Below the pieces are notes generated by a model. That model did not search any database, was not told the origin of the DNA, and was given only the letters and a program-made list of their open reading frames with translations. A stretch of 48,091 bases of DNA from Sulfitobacter sp. GTDB lineage: Bacteria; Pseudomonadota; Alphaproteobacteria; Rhodobacterales; Rhodobacteraceae. Made by a program: the position numbers and the translations under genes. The stretch spans positions 1 through 48,091 of the forward strand of contig JAFMGZ010000029.1 in NCBI GenBank assembly GCA_017854855.1. Reading direction: 5' to 3'. Shown here in pieces: positions 7,008 to 16,006 of this stretch (positions are counted from its first letter, which is position 1; every line of letters begins with the position of its first letter).

Positions 7008-7038
7008 AAGCCCCGGATTCGTCCGGGGCTTGTCTGTT
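7008..7038 (+). terminator. Terminator between the nuclease-like gene and rplB
   Basis: A 10-bp perfect stem (AAGCCCCGGA at 7008-7017 with TCCGGGGCTT at 7022-7031) capped by a TTCG tetraloop, then a T-rich run (TGTCTGTTGT). It isolates the inserted genes from the second ribosomal block. Confidence 0.8.
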
Positions 7039-7153
7039 GTTCGGTTGGTGTGTGCATGCACGCGGCGGACGGACATCTAAACGGGGACCTTCGGGGCCCT
7101 ATAACCATTGGTCGGGGCAACCTGGCCGTACAGCTAAACGGAAGACAGACAAC

Positions 7154-7996
7154 ATGGCACTCAAGTCGTACAAACCGACGACGCCGGGCCAGCGTGGGCT
7201 GGTACTGATCGACCGTTCGGAGCTTTGGAAAGGCCGCCCGGTCAAAGCCCTCACAGAGGGTCTGACCAAGAATGGCGGACGGAACAACACCGGACGGATC
7301 ACAATGCGTCGCAAAGGTGGTGGTGCAAAGCGCCTCTACCGTATCGTTGATTTCAAGCGCAACAAGCTGGACATGTCCGCAGTTGTAGCTCGGATCGAAT
7401 ATGACCCGAACCGGACAGCATTTATTGCCCTGATCCAGTACGAAGATGGCGAGCAAGCCTATATCCTTGCCCCTCAGCGTCTGGCCATTGGCGACAAGGT
7501 GATTGCATCGGCCAAGGCCGACATCAAGCCCGGTAACGCAATGCCATTCTCTGGCATGCCCATCGGTACAATCATCCACAACATCGAGATGAAGCCAGGC
7601 AAAGGCGGTCAGATCGCCCGTGCCGCCGGTACATACGCCCAGTTCGTTGGTCGTGATGGCGGTTATGCTCAGATCCGTCTGAGCAGTGGCGAACTGCGTC
7701 TCGTGCGTCAGGAATGCATGGCCACCGTCGGTGCCGTGTCCAACCCTGACAACTCCAACCAGAACTACGGTAAAGCGGGCCGCATGCGTCACAAGGGCAT
7801 CCGTCCTTCTGTACGTGGTGTTGTGATGAACCCGATCGATCACCCACATGGTGGTGGTGAAGGCCGTACGTCCGGTGGTCGTCACCCAGTGACACCATGG
7901 GGTAAGCCTACGAAGGGTGCAAAGACCCGCAACAAGAACAAAGCGTCCAGCAAGCTGATCATCCGCTCGCGGCACGCCAAGAAGAAGGGGCGTTAA
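7154..7996 (+). CDS. rplB: 50S ribosomal protein L2 (uL2)
   Basis: A 280-aa L2 starting [17 protein letters not shown]. The RNA-binding core (KSLYR-like [13 protein letters not shown], then the SH3-like barrel) and the C-terminal [20 protein letters not shown] signature, with the His needed for peptidyl transfer, are intact. L2 supports subunit joining and peptidyl transferase. ATG 7154 was chosen over an in-frame upstream start at 7037 because it matches the family N-terminus. It begins the rplB-rpsS-rplV-rpsC-rplP block. No convincing promoter was found in the 115 bases after the terminator; TATAAC at 7100 is a possible -10 without a good -35. Confidence 0.97.
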   Translation: MALKSYKPTTPGQRGLVLIDRSELWKGRPVKALTEGLTKNGGRNNTGRITMRRKGGGAKRLYRIVDFKRNKLDMSAVVARIEYDPNRTAFIALIQYEDGEQAYILAPQRLAIGDKVIASAKADIKPGNAMPFSGMPIGTIIHNIEMKPGKGGQIARAAGTYAQFVGRDGGYAQIRLSSGELRLVRQECMATVGAVSNPDNSNQNYGKAGRMRHKGIRPSVRGVVMNPIDHPHGGGEGRTSGGRHPVTPWGKPTKGAKTRNKNKASSKLIIRSRHAKKKGR

Positions 7997-7999
7997 TAT

Positions 8000-8278
8000 A
8001 TGTCTCGTTCAGTATGGAAAGGTCCTTTTGTTGACTCTTATGTCCTCAAAAAGGCCGAAGCGTCTCGTGAGAGCGGTCGGAACGAAGTGATCAAGATCTG
8101 GTCGCGTCGCTCTACCATCTTGCCGCAGTTTGTCGGTTTGACCTTTGGGGTCTACAACGGCAAAAAGCACATCCCTGTAAACGTCAGCGAAGACATGATC
8201 GGTCAGAAGTTTGGTGAATATTCGCCAACACGGACCTACTACGGTCATGCCGCCGACAAAAAAGCGAAGCGGAAATAA
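8000..8278 (+). CDS. rpsS: 30S ribosomal protein S19 (uS19)
   Basis: A 92-aa S19: [20 protein letters not shown], then [30 protein letters not shown] and [21 protein letters not shown], all family hallmarks. It sits in the small-subunit head, contacts S13 and the A-site region. It follows rplB by 3 bp and precedes rplV by 3 bp, in the standard order. Confidence 0.97.
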   Translation: MSRSVWKGPFVDSYVLKKAEASRESGRNEVIKIWSRRSTILPQFVGLTFGVYNGKKHIPVNVSEDMIGQKFGEYSPTRTYYGHAADKKAKRK

Positions 8279-8281
8279 GCC

Positions 8282-8662
8282 ATGAGCAAGGATAAGAATC
8301 CCCGCCGCGTGGCAGACAATGAGGCACGTGCAAAACTGCGCATGCTGAAGACGTCGCCGCAGAAACTGAACCTCGTTGCTGGCCTGATCCGTGGTCAGAA
8401 GGTCGAGAAGGCACTTATTGCCCTCACCTTCTCCAAGAAGCGGATCGCGTTGGACGTGAAGAAATGCCTTCAGTCCGCGATTGCCAACGCTGAAAACAAC
8501 CACAACCTCGATGTGGACGAGCTGATCGTCTCTGAGGCATATGTCGGCAAGAACCTGACAATGAAGCGTGGACGTCCTCGTGCGCGTGGCCGGTTCGGCA
8601 AGATCATGAAGCCATTTGCCGAAGTCACAATCGTCGTGCGTCAAGTTGAGGAGCAAGCCTGA
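8282..8662 (+). CDS. rplV: 50S ribosomal protein L22 (uL22)
   Basis: A 126-aa L22 with the helical N-terminal part ([20 protein letters not shown]) and the extended beta-hairpin ([21 protein letters not shown]) that reaches into the exit tunnel. This hairpin is where macrolide-resistance changes occur in other bacteria; it looks normal here. The stop overlaps the rpsC start by 1 bp. Confidence 0.97.
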   Translation: MSKDKNPRRVADNEARAKLRMLKTSPQKLNLVAGLIRGQKVEKALIALTFSKKRIALDVKKCLQSAIANAENNHNLDVDELIVSEAYVGKNLTMKRGRPRARGRFGKIMKPFAEVTIVVRQVEEQA

Positions 8663-9369
8663 TGGGTAACAAAGTAAATCCGATCGGTATGCGCCTTCAG
8701 GTCAACCGCACCTGGGACAGCCGCTGGTATGCCGACACGAAGGACTATGGTGATCTTCTGCTTGAAGATCTGGCCATCCGTGCCTTCATCAAGAAAGAGT
8801 GCCACCAGGCCGGTATCGCCCGTGTGATCATTGAACGTCCGCACAAGAAGTGCCGCGTGACAATCCACACAGCGCGCCCCGGTGTGATCATCGGCAAGAA
8901 AGGTGCAGACATCGAAGGTCTGCGCAAGAAGCTGGCGAACCTGACAGCATCTGAATTGCACCTCAACATCGTTGAAGTTCGCAAGCCAGAGCTGGATGCG
9001 GCACTTGTTGGTGAAAGCATTGCACAGCAGCTGGAGCGCCGGGTTTCTTTCCGTCGCGCCATGAAACGTGCGGTCCAGAACGCCATGCGTATGGGTGCCC
9101 TGGGCATCCGTTGTAACCTTGCCGGCCGTCTGGGCGGTGCAGAGATCGCGCGTACCGAATGGTACCGTGAGGGCCGCGTGCCACTGCACACCCTGCGTGC
9201 CGACATCGATTACGCCCATGTTGAAGCGCTGACTGCCTATGGCATCATCGGCATCAAAACGTGGATCTTTAAGGGTGAGATCATGGAACATGATCCAGCC
9301 GCGCGTGACCGTAAGGCACAAGAAATCCAAGACGGCCCAGCACCTCGCGGTGCCGGCGGTCGTCGTTAA
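8662..9369 (+). CDS. rpsC: 30S ribosomal protein S3 (uS3)
   Basis: A 235-aa S3 with the KH domain [18 protein letters not shown] (about residues 74-91) and the C-terminal domain ([39 protein letters not shown] pattern). S3 lines the mRNA entry channel and helps unwind mRNA. It overlaps rplV by 1 bp (TGATG) and is followed 11 bp later by rplP with a good AAGGAG site between them. Confidence 0.97.
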   Translation: MGNKVNPIGMRLQVNRTWDSRWYADTKDYGDLLLEDLAIRAFIKKECHQAGIARVIIERPHKKCRVTIHTARPGVIIGKKGADIEGLRKKLANLTASELHLNIVEVRKPELDAALVGESIAQQLERRVSFRRAMKRAVQNAMRMGALGIRCNLAGRLGGAEIARTEWYREGRVPLHTLRADIDYAHVEALTAYGIIGIKTWIFKGEIMEHDPAARDRKAQEIQDGPAPRGAGGRR

Positions 9370-9380
9370 GGAGAGTAGAG

Positions 9381-9794
9381 ATGCTACAGCCAAAACGGAC
9401 GAAATTCCGCAAGCAGTTCAAAGGCTCCATCAAGGGTCTTGCGAAGGGCGGGTCTGACCTGAACTTTGGGACTTACGGCCTGAAGGCGACCGAGCCTGAG
9501 CGTGTTACAGCGCGTCAGATCGAAGCCGCACGTCGTGCCATGACGCGTCACATGAAGCGTCAGGGTCGTGTCTGGATCCGTATTTTCCCAGACGTACCTG
9601 TCACCTCCAAGCCCGTCGAAGTGCGTATGGGTAAAGGTAAAGGTTCCGTCGATTTCTGGGCATGCAAGGTCAAGCCTGGCCGCGTTATGTTCGAGATCGA
9701 CGGCGTGAACGACGATATCGCACGCGAAGCCCTGCGTCTGGCAGCGATGAAGCTGCCGATCAAGACACGGGTCGTGGTACGCGAAGATTGGTAA
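9381..9794 (+). CDS. rplP: 50S ribosomal protein L16 (uL16)
   Basis: A 137-aa L16 beginning [15 protein letters not shown], with [39 protein letters not shown] sequence through the middle. L16 organises the A-site tRNA region and is a late assembly protein. In most bacteria rpmC follows directly. Here rplP ends the second ribosomal block: two hairpins, one a 14-bp terminator, follow, and rpmC lies 3.2 kb downstream. Confidence 0.97.
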   Translation: MLQPKRTKFRKQFKGSIKGLAKGGSDLNFGTYGLKATEPERVTARQIEAARRAMTRHMKRQGRVWIRIFPDVPVTSKPVEVRMGKGKGSVDFWACKVKPGRVMFEIDGVNDDIAREALRLAAMKLPIKTRVVVREDW

Positions 9795-9801
9795 AAACGT
9801 C

Positions 9802-9821
9802 GACCCCGCGCAAGTGGGGTC
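9802..9821 (+). other. Hairpin with GCAA tetraloop after rplP
   Basis: GACCCCGC (9802-9809) pairs with GTGGGGTC (9814-9821) with one G-U pair around GCAA. There is no U-run, so it is more likely a 3' mRNA-stabilising element than a terminator. The main terminator follows at 9881. Confidence 0.5.
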
Positions 9822-9880
9822 TGGCGCGCCCAAGGCAGGGTATGTGCTGGCAAATGTCGGTTCCTGCGAAGGCAAGATAG

Positions 9881-9918
9881 AAAGCCCCCGCTGAGTGATC
9901 AGCGGGGGCTTTTTGTTT
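9881..9918 (+). terminator. Strong terminator of the rplB-rplP block
   Basis: A perfect 14-bp stem (9881-9894 with 9899-9912) capped by GTGA, followed by a TTTGTTT tract. It is the longest perfect terminator stem in the ribosomal part of the window. Confidence 0.9.
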
Positions 9919-10061
9919 GGTGTTGCAGAGCGGGATTTTGCCCGTTGCGAAGGAGCATGTGTGTCTGCAAGATAATGGCGTTTGATAGGTGCCTGTCTGA
10001 CTGCTGTTTCAGCAGGTTTTGGCCGCGCATCCCGCAGCTATGTCGCACCAAGGAGCCCGCC

Positions 10062-10559
10062 ATGCCGAAAATCCATGACGAACGTCTGTCTGCGCAGATC
10101 GAGGGAGATTTTGTTGTCTTTCTGATCGGGATCCGGATCAACCGCCCGCTTCGGGTGCATAAATGGCTTCCTGCGGTCATGGCCATGCCACGGATGCTGC
10201 GGGAACTGTCGAATATGCCCAAGGAAGAGAGCGGATTTCTGGGCTATACCGTGCTTGGGTTTGGCAATCAGGTGCAATACTGGCGCAGCTATGATCACCT
10301 TGAGGCCTATGCAAACGCAAAGAACGCCGAACATTTTCCGGCCTGGCGGGGGTTTAACAAGCGGATGGCGGACAGCCGTGGGGATGTCGGCATCTGGCAC
10401 GAGACCTATCTGGTTCAGGCCGGGAATTTTGAGTGCGTCTATTCAGGGATGCCGGCCTATGGTCTGGGAAAGGCCACGTCGCTGGTGCCTGCGACCGGCG
10501 CGATGAGCGGTTCACGCAAACGGATCGCAGCGGCGATTGCCGCGTCGCAGGCGGATTAA
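10062..10559 (+). CDS. DUF4188-family protein, 165 aa
   Basis: The sequence recalls DUF4188 proteins, small monooxygenase-like alpha/beta proteins of unknown reaction: RINRPLRVHKWLPAVMAMPR, then GFLGYTVLGFGNQVQYWRSY, DHLEAYA and FPAWRGFNKR. YWRSYDHLEAYA and the HETY segment are the best-conserved parts. The ATG at 10062 has an AAGGAG site 7 bp upstream; an in-frame start at 9945 would add 39 residues with no family resemblance. It follows the rplP terminator and converges with the minus-strand DUF2848 gene. It is not a ribosomal gene, so it belongs to the second insertion in the S10 cluster. Confidence 0.75.
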   Translation: MPKIHDERLSAQIEGDFVVFLIGIRINRPLRVHKWLPAVMAMPRMLRELSNMPKEESGFLGYTVLGFGNQVQYWRSYDHLEAYANAKNAEHFPAWRGFNKRMADSRGDVGIWHETYLVQAGNFECVYSGMPAYGLGKATSLVPATGAMSGSRKRIAAAIAASQAD

Positions 10560-10612
10560 CGGTTCTGACCGGACCCAGCAGGCGTTGCCGTTGCTGGCAC
10601 CCTAGGGCGCGG

Positions 10613-11308
10613 TCAGCCGACGTTATCCAGCACCGCCACGTCATAGCCATGGGCAAGGCTGGCACCGCTGCGGGGGTCAGTTAAGCGGAAGGCGAAATGG
10701 GAGGCGGGGCGCAGGCCACCGATTGCGGGCAATGTGCCGCCCATCATCACGTCACCGGGCCCAAAGGTGCTGCCGGTTTCGGCCTCAAATGCGGCGATCA
10801 GGTCATCGGGACGCAGCATCGCGGCAACGGTGCCTTGTTGATAGATCACTTCGGTCCCGTCGATCACTGCGCGGCTTTCGATCTGGAGGCTGTCCCAGTT
10901 GTCGCGCAGGGGCTCATAGGGCCACAGGCGCGAGGCGATCGGTTTGTCGCACATCTGTTTGGAGACGGTGATGTTGAAGGCCTCAACATCGCGGTCTGTA
11001 TGGTCTGAGCCTGCGCCCACCCAAAGGGTGCCGTCAATGTTGAACAGGACGAATTCCACCTCGCCGGAGGAGCCCGGACCGGGTGTTTGCAGCAGGTCGC
11101 AGGTGGTCAGCCGTGTCACGGAGTTGCGGTAGAAGACCGGTGTGGAGGCGGGGCGTTTGATGCCGATCGCCTCAAGTTCGGCCATGTGGTGTTCCATCGC
11201 GGCCTTGTTGCGGCCGGTCCAGCCCGCCACGATAAAGCGTTTGGGCACAAAGGAGAGGGCACGTTCGGAGGTGCCGTCATCAAGGGTCAGGGCGAGGCTG
11301 TGTTGCAT
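10613..11308 (-). CDS. DUF2848-family protein, 231 aa
   Basis: Recognised as DUF2848 by FYRNSVTRLTTCDLLQT, GPGSSGEVEFVL, WVGAGSDHTDRDVE and VSKQMCDKPIASRLWPYE. The fold is probably related to fumarylacetoacetate hydrolase-like enzymes, but no reaction is established, and GSDHTDR may be a metal- or substrate-binding site. ATG 11308 (MQHSLALTLDDG) has AGGA upstream; the longer frame from 11353 adds unconserved residues that overlap the upstream gene. It lies 31 bp downstream of the 2OG oxygenase gene on the same strand, so the two are probably cotranscribed. Their linkage suggests small-molecule catabolism, which is inference. Confidence 0.8.
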   Translation of the reverse strand: MQHSLALTLDDGTSERALSFVPKRFIVAGWTGRNKAAMEHHMAELEAIGIKRPASTPVFYRNSVTRLTTCDLLQTPGPGSSGEVEFVLFNIDGTLWVGAGSDHTDRDVEAFNITVSKQMCDKPIASRLWPYEPLRDNWDSLQIESRAVIDGTEVIYQQGTVAAMLRPDDLIAAFEAETGSTFGPGDVMMGGTLPAIGGLRPASHFAFRLTDPRSGASLAHGYDVAVLDNVG

Positions 11309-11339
11309 GGCGAGTGTCCTGTTGGAATGGGGCGCTGGT

Positions 11340-11960
11340 TCAGGCCCAGGCATAGTTGAAACTGACCGATACGCGGTCTTCTTCGACCATGTTCATCGGC
11401 ACCTCGTGGCGCAGCCAGCTTTCCCATAGCAGCACATCGCCGACCTGCGGGGCGACATAGATGAACTGGCGCAGGTCTTCGGGGGCGTCCTTGAGGCGGC
11501 CGGGGGCGGCCATCATCATGGCCAGACGGGGGTCTTCGAACTTGATGGCGCTGGCCCCTTCGGGCATCGCCACATAGGTGGTGCCAGAGATCACCGAATG
11601 GGGGTGAATATGGGCGGTGTGGATGCCGCCTTCGGGCAGGATGTTGATCCAGAGGCTGTCGAGTTTCAGTTTGCGGTCGCCCAGATCAAAGGCAAGATCC
11701 TTGGCGAATGCCTTGACGTGTTTATCCAGCACCTTTTTGAGATCCTTGAAGATCGGGAACCGGTAGGGCAGGTCGTCAAGCGAGGCATATGAGGTGTAGC
11801 CGGCATATCCGTTTTCCTCGCACCAGTCCTGACCGGCTTCATCGTCATTGGCGATGGCGATGCAGGAGGCCTCCAGTTCGTCGGGTGAGATTGCATTGCC
11901 ACGCTCAGAAAGCTGCGCGTGATAGAGGCGGGTCGCGAAGAGGGATTTGATTTGGGTCAT
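11340..11960 (-). CDS. 2OG-Fe(II) oxygenase, TIGR02466 family
   Basis: A 206-aa protein fitting TIGR02466, 2-oxoglutarate/Fe(II)-dependent oxygenases of unknown substrate. The double-stranded beta-helix ligands are visible in the order HIHPHSVISGTTYV (His), IKFEDPR (Asp region) and LLWESWLRHEVP (second His), with Arg in EDRVSVSFNY as the likely 2-oxoglutarate contact. The reaction would be hydroxylation or oxidative modification of a small molecule or protein. It starts the two-gene minus-strand unit with DUF2848 and lies against the direction of the surrounding ribosomal genes. Confidence 0.85.
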   Translation of the reverse strand: MTQIKSLFATRLYHAQLSERGNAISPDELEASCIAIANDDEAGQDWCEENGYAGYTSYASLDDLPYRFPIFKDLKKVLDKHVKAFAKDLAFDLGDRKLKLDSLWINILPEGGIHTAHIHPHSVISGTTYVAMPEGASAIKFEDPRLAMMMAAPGRLKDAPEDLRQFIYVAPQVGDVLLWESWLRHEVPMNMVEEDRVSVSFNYAWA

Positions 11961-12155
11961 GCATTCGGTTTAACCCAGTCGCTCTGCGCTGACGAGATGG
12001 AGTTTATCGGTGTTGGCGAGGTATTTTTGCGGGCTGGCCGGGGTATGGGACAGCGGGCGTGTCAGGATGGCCGGATTTGAGGGTTAATTGCGCGATGGTG
12101 CAGGGCCGCGCAGATGCGATCGGCAGGCGGGTGCGGGCGGTGTGCCGTGCAGTGA

Positions 12156-12184
12156 TTGAATTGTCGCCACGCTTTGCCTAGAGC
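12156..12184 (+). promoter_or_regulatory. Candidate promoter of the GNAT gene
   Basis: TTGAAT at 12156-12161, 17 bases, then TAGAGC at 12179-12184. The expected transcript start is about 20 bases before the ATG at 12214. Confidence 0.5.
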
Positions 12185-12213
12185 TGTGGCGACGCGCATT
12201 TCAGGACGCTGCC

Positions 12214-12741
12214 ATGACCCACGACCATACAATTACCACTGAACGCCTGTTGCTGACACCTTTTGCGCCAGAACATGCCGATGCCCTTTTTGCCTTGAAT
12301 TCTGATCCTGAGGTGATGCGTCATCTGAGCCGTGCACAGACACGCGAAGAGACCGAAGCCTATATCGTGGATGTGGGTAAGCGCTGGAAGAAGTTCGGCT
12401 ATTCATGGTGGACGATTTTCTTGAAAGATACCGATTTTCCAAAAGATGCGGGCAGGATGATCGGATCGGCCTGTTTGCAGAACCTTGCCCATAAGGAGGA
12501 TGCGCCGCTTGAGATTGGTTGGCGGTTGTTGCCGGCCTATCAGGGCAAAGGCTATGCCACCGAGGCGGGTCAGGCTGTTATCGACTTTGGGTTTGAGCGT
12601 GTTGGGGTGGATTACCTTTGTGCGGTGGCAAAGGTGGAAAATGCAGCCTCGCAAAAAGTGATGGCGCGCCTTGGTATGCGCTATGTCGGGGTTCAGACAC
12701 ATTATGGTATGGATTGCGCCTTTTACGAAAAAACCAAGTAG
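12214..12741 (+). CDS. GNAT acetyltransferase, RimJ/RimL-type
   Basis: A 175-aa acetyltransferase. The opening TERLLLTPFAPEHADALFAL and HLSRAQTREE are typical of the RimJ/RimL-type branch. The acetyl-CoA site is IGWRLLPAYQGKGYATEA (motif A, about residues 105-122), followed by AVAKVENAASQKVMARLGM. RimJ and RimL acetylate N-termini of ribosomal proteins S5 and L7/L12, but this family also contains many small-molecule and antibiotic acetyltransferases, so the substrate is unknown. Its position just before rpmC makes a ribosomal substrate tempting but unproven. It has its own candidate promoter. Confidence 0.85.
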   Translation: MTHDHTITTERLLLTPFAPEHADALFALNSDPEVMRHLSRAQTREETEAYIVDVGKRWKKFGYSWWTIFLKDTDFPKDAGRMIGSACLQNLAHKEDAPLEIGWRLLPAYQGKGYATEAGQAVIDFGFERVGVDYLCAVAKVENAASQKVMARLGMRYVGVQTHYGMDCAFYEKTK

Positions 12742-12851
12742 TATACCGCCTCATCTGGCCCGAGAGAGAGTGGCGCTGTGGCGGGGAGGCCCTTTTGGCG
12801 GTCATTTTGGCCGCCCTGAATGAATGGTTCAGGCCATTATTCCCAAGGGGG

Positions 12852-12880
12852 TTGCGCCAATGGCGGATCCCTCCTATACC
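12852..12880 (+). promoter_or_regulatory. Candidate promoter restarting the ribosomal cluster at rpmC
   Basis: TTGCGC at 12852-12857, exactly 17 bases, then TATACC at 12875-12880, giving a predicted leader of about 70 nt before rpmC. An open frame running through here in the rpmC frame is therefore judged non-coding. Confidence 0.6.
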
Positions 12881-12958
12881 GCGCACTTCGGAACAGACTC
12901 CACCAGAATCATGGTCACCCTCATGGGGCCAACTGGTGATGTTGAAAGGAGATGGCGC

Positions 12959-13165
12959 ATGAACGCCAAAGAACTGCACGACAAGACACCGGATCAACTC
13001 CGCGATGAGCTTGTGAACCTGAAAAAAGAAGCGTTCAACCTGCGTTTCCAGCAGGCCACCGGCCAGTTGGAAAACCCTGCACGTCTGCGCACCGTCAAGC
13101 GTGATGTCGCACGTGTGCACACAGTGTTGAACCAAAAAGCTGCTGCCGCAGCGACCGCAGAATAA
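12959..13165 (+). CDS. rpmC: 50S ribosomal protein L29 (uL29)
   Basis: A 68-aa two-helix L29: [20 protein letters not shown], then [38 protein letters not shown]29 sits beside L23 near the tunnel exit. The ATG at 12959 is preceded by GAAAGGAG, one of the best ribosome binding sites in the window; an in-frame start at 12824 would add 45 residues encoded by the promoter region and was rejected. It is the first gene of the third block, which runs uninterrupted to rpmD. Confidence 0.96.
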   Translation: MNAKELHDKTPDQLRDELVNLKKEAFNLRFQQATGQLENPARLRTVKRDVARVHTVLNQKAAAAATAE

Positions 13166-13177
13166 GGAGCCTGAAAA

Positions 13178-13414
13178 ATGCCAAAGCGTATCCTGACAGG
13201 CACCGTCACTTCGGACGCCAACATGCAGACAGTCACCGTTTCCGTAGAGCGCCGCTTTACGCACCCGGTTCTGAAGAAGACCATTCGTAAGTCCAAGAAA
13301 TACCGGGCCCACGATGAGAACAACACGTTCAAAGTGGGCGATTCAGTTCGCATCATCGAATGTGCACCAAAGTCGAAAACCAAACGTTGGGAAGTTCTGA
13401 CCGCCGAGGCGTAA
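13178..13414 (+). CDS. rpsQ: 30S ribosomal protein S17 (uS17)
   Basis: A 78-aa OB-fold S17 with [28 protein letters not shown] and the later [19 protein letters not shown]17 is a primary 16S rRNA binder near helix 11. AAGGAG precedes the ATG. A 72-base spacer to rplN follows, with G- and C-runs (GGGGGAG at 13440 and CCCCCC near 13462) that could pair. Confidence 0.96.
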   Translation: MPKRILTGTVTSDANMQTVTVSVERRFTHPVLKKTIRKSKKYRAHDENNTFKVGDSVRIIECAPKSKTKRWEVLTAEA

Positions 13415-13486
13415 GGACAACCTGCTTAATCGAAACCCTGGGGGAGAAGGCCACGCATCGGCCCCCCAAAGGTCGGGAGAAACCAA

Positions 13487-13855
13487 ATGATCCAGATGCA
13501 GACCAACCTGGATGTTGCTGACAACAGCGGCGCTCGCCGTGTTCAGTGCATCAAGGTACTGGGTGGTTCCAAGCGTAAATACGCATCCGTCGGCGACATT
13601 ATTGTCGTGTCGGTAAAGGAAGCCATCCCTCGCGGTCGTGTGAAAAAGGGCGACGTCCGTAAGGCCGTTGTTGTTCGCACCGCCAAAGAAGTACGTCGCG
13701 ACGATGGCACAGCCATCCGTTTCGACCGTAACGCCGCAGTTATCCTGAACAACAACAATGAGCCCGTAGGTACACGTATCTTTGGACCAGTTGTTCGCGA
13801 ATTGCGCGCCAAGAACTTCATGAAGATCATCTCACTTGCGCCGGAGGTGCTGTAA
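13487..13855 (+). CDS. rplN: 50S ribosomal protein L14 (uL14)
   Basis: A 122-aa L14: [20 protein letters not shown], then [21 protein letters not shown] and [24 protein letters not shown]14 lies on the intersubunit face and is the site where the silencing factor RsfS binds in other bacteria. The stop codon overlaps the rplX start by 1 bp (TAATG at 13853). Confidence 0.97.
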   Translation: MIQMQTNLDVADNSGARRVQCIKVLGGSKRKYASVGDIIVVSVKEAIPRGRVKKGDVRKAVVVRTAKEVRRDDGTAIRFDRNAAVILNNNNEPVGTRIFGPVVRELRAKNFMKIISLAPEVL

Positions 13856-14166
13856 TGGCTGCTAAACTTCGCAAAGGTGACAAGGTCATCGTTCTGGCCG
13901 GTAAGGACAAAGGCAAGACAGGCACAATTTCTTCTGTTGATCCAAAGTCCGGCAAGGCCGTTGTGGAAGGGATCAACATCTCTATCCGCGCTACCCGCCA
14001 GTCCCAGGAAAGCCAGGGCGGTCGCATCCCCAAAGCGATGCCGATCGATCTGTCAAACCTCGCCATCGTCGATGCCAACGGCAAAGCGACACGCGTAGGG
14101 TTCAAAATCGAAGGCGACAAGAAAGTGCGCTTTGCCAAAACCACGGGGGACGTGATCGATGCTTGA
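13855..14166 (+). CDS. rplX: 50S ribosomal protein L24 (uL24)
   Basis: A 103-aa L24 with the KOW motif [20 protein letters not shown] at the N-terminus. L24 starts 50S assembly by binding the 5' end of 23S rRNA. It overlaps rplN by 1 bp and rplE by 8 bp (14159-14166), an arrangement that couples translation. Confidence 0.97.
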   Translation: MAAKLRKGDKVIVLAGKDKGKTGTISSVDPKSGKAVVEGINISIRATRQSQESQGGRIPKAMPIDLSNLAIVDANGKATRVGFKIEGDKKVRFAKTTGDVIDA

Positions 14167-14722
14167 TACTGCAACTTACACGCCTCGTCTTCTGGCCGTT
14201 TACCGCGATGAGATCCGCGGCAAGCTGCGTGAAGAGTTCGGCTATAAGAACGACATGATGATCCCACGCCTTGATAAGGTCGTGCTGAACATCGGTTGTG
14301 GTGCTGCTGCCGTACGCGACAGCAAGAAAGCCAAATCAGCCCAGGAAGACCTGACGCTGATCGCTGGCCAGAAAGCCATGACAACGATCGCCAAGAAATC
14401 CATCGCGGGCTTCCGCGTACGTGAAGATATGCCAATGGGCGCGAAAGTGACCCTGCGTGGCGCACGTATGTATGAATTCATGGACCGTCTGATCACAGTT
14501 GCAATGCCCCGTATCCGCGACTTCCGCGGCATCTCGGCTAAATCTTTTGATGGTCGTGGCAACTATGCCATGGGTCTCAAAGAGCACCTCGTGTTCCCAG
14601 AAATCGATTTCGATAAGATCGATGAAAACTGGGGTATGGACATCGTCATCGCCACCACGGCGAAAACCGACGCAGAAGCGAAAGCATTGTTGACAGCGTT
14701 CAACATGCCATTCGCGAAATAA
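14159..14722 (+). CDS. rplE: 50S ribosomal protein L5 (uL5)
   Basis: A 187-aa L5 with [18 protein letters not shown], then ITKAKKS-like [36 protein letters not shown] and the closing [21 protein letters not shown]5 binds 5S rRNA in the central protuberance and contacts S13. It begins inside the last codons of rplX. Confidence 0.97.
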   Translation: MLDTATYTPRLLAVYRDEIRGKLREEFGYKNDMMIPRLDKVVLNIGCGAAAVRDSKKAKSAQEDLTLIAGQKAMTTIAKKSIAGFRVREDMPMGAKVTLRGARMYEFMDRLITVAMPRIRDFRGISAKSFDGRGNYAMGLKEHLVFPEIDFDKIDENWGMDIVIATTAKTDAEAKALLTAFNMPFAK

Positions 14723-14740
14723 GCGCGGGAAGGATTAGAT

Positions 14741-15046
14741 ATGGCTAAGAAATCCATGATCGCACGCGAGAAGAAGCGTGAAGCACTGGTCAAGAAGTTC
14801 GCTGCAAAGCGCGCTGCCTTGAAGGAAATCGTAAGCGACGAGAGCAAGCCGATGGAAGAGCGTTTCCGCGCCTCCCTGAAGCTGGCGAAACTGCCCCGCA
14901 ACTCAAGCGCTGTGCGTCTGCACAACCGCTGCCAGCTGACGGGCCGTCCTCACGCCTATTACCGTAAACTGAAAATCTCGCGTATCGCGCTGCGTGATCT
15001 TGGCTCTTCGGGCCAGATCCCCGGCATGGTCAAGTCGAGCTGGTAA
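14741..15046 (+). CDS. rpsN: 30S ribosomal protein S14 (uS14), zinc-free form
   Basis: A 101-aa S14 of the long type without the CxxC-CxxC zinc ribbon; a single Cys is seen in [20 protein letters not shown]14 lies in the small-subunit head near the A site. AAGGAT precedes the ATG. It ends with the usual IPGMVKSSW. Confidence 0.97.
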   Translation: MAKKSMIAREKKREALVKKFAAKRAALKEIVSDESKPMEERFRASLKLAKLPRNSSAVRLHNRCQLTGRPHAYYRKLKISRIALRDLGSSGQIPGMVKSSW

Positions 15047-15058
15047 GGAGCGCATCAG

Positions 15059-15451
15059 ATGAACGATCCTATCGCAGATATGCTGACACGCATCCGCAAC
15101 AGCCAGATGCGCGGCAAATCCACCGTCATGACACCAGCCTCAAAGCTGCGTGCATGGGTTCTGGATGTGCTGGCAGACGAAGGCTACATTCGCGGCTACG
15201 AAAAGATGACGGGGGCCGATGGCCATCCTGCTATCGAAATCAGCCTGAAGTACTACGAGGGCGAACCTGTAATTCGTGAGCTTAAGCGGGTTTCAAAGCC
15301 TGGCCGCCGCGTTTACATGGGCGCAAATGATATCCCACAGGTCCGTCAGGGTCTGGGTGTATCGATTGTCTCCACCCCAAAGGGTGTGATGTCGGATGCC
15401 GCAGCACGCAGCGCCAATGTTGGCGGTGAAGTGCTCTGCACCGTATTCTAA
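15059..15451 (+). CDS. rpsH: 30S ribosomal protein S8 (uS8)
   Basis: A 130-aa S8: [17 protein letters not shown] at the start and [20 protein letters not shown] near the end. S8 binds the central domain of 16S rRNA and, in E. coli, represses the spc operon by binding mRNA at rplE; such regulation is possible here but no site was identified. Confidence 0.97.
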   Translation: MNDPIADMLTRIRNSQMRGKSTVMTPASKLRAWVLDVLADEGYIRGYEKMTGADGHPAIEISLKYYEGEPVIRELKRVSKPGRRVYMGANDIPQVRQGLGVSIVSTPKGVMSDAAARSANVGGEVLCTVF

Positions 15452-15461
15452 GGAGAGAACG

Positions 15462-15995
15462 ATGTCTCGTATTGGTAAGAAACCTGTCGATCTGCCCAGC
15501 GGTGTTTCCGCATCGGTCAGCGGCCAGGTTATTGAGATCAAAGGCCCAAAGGGTGTCCGTACGTTCAAGGCAACAGATGATGTTGACCTGAAAGTTGAAG
15601 ACAACACGGTTTCCGTGATCCCACGTGGGAAATCCAAGCGCGCACGCCAGCAGTGGGGCATGTCCCGCACGATGGTTGCAAACCTGGTCACAGGCGTCAC
15701 CGAAGGTTTCAAGAAAGAGCTTGAGATCCAGGGTGTTGGTTATCGTGCCGCGATGACCGGCAACACGCTGAAACTGAACCTCGGCCTGAGCCACGACGTT
15801 GATTACACGCCACCAGCCGGTGTCACTGTAACTGCGCCAAAGCAGACCGAAATCATTGTGGAAGGCATTGACGAACAGCTTGTTGGTCAGGTCGCCGCGA
15901 ACATCCGCGCATGGCGCAAGCCCGAGCCCTATAAGGGCAAAGGCATCCGCTATAAGGGTGAGTTCGTCTTCCGCAAAGAAGGCAAGAAGAAGTAA
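15462..15995 (+). CDS. rplF: 50S ribosomal protein L6 (uL6)
   Basis: A 177-aa L6 made of two similar domains: [20 protein letters not shown] in the first and [19 protein letters not shown], then the C-terminal [17 protein letters not shown] in the second. L6 lies near the GTPase-associated centre. The ATG at 15462 follows AAGGAGAG; the longer open frame from 15396 lies inside rpsH and was rejected. Confidence 0.97.
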   Translation: MSRIGKKPVDLPSGVSASVSGQVIEIKGPKGVRTFKATDDVDLKVEDNTVSVIPRGKSKRARQQWGMSRTMVANLVTGVTEGFKKELEIQGVGYRAAMTGNTLKLNLGLSHDVDYTPPAGVTVTAPKQTEIIVEGIDEQLVGQVAANIRAWRKPEPYKGKGIRYKGEFVFRKEGKKK

Positions 15996-16006
15996 GGAAC
16001 GCACAG

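Noticed and set aside
12824..12958. In-frame upstream extension of rpmC by 45 residues
   Set aside because: The stretch contains a well-spaced TTGCGC-N17-TATACC promoter, adds nothing similar to L29, and the ATG at 12959 has the best ribosome binding site.
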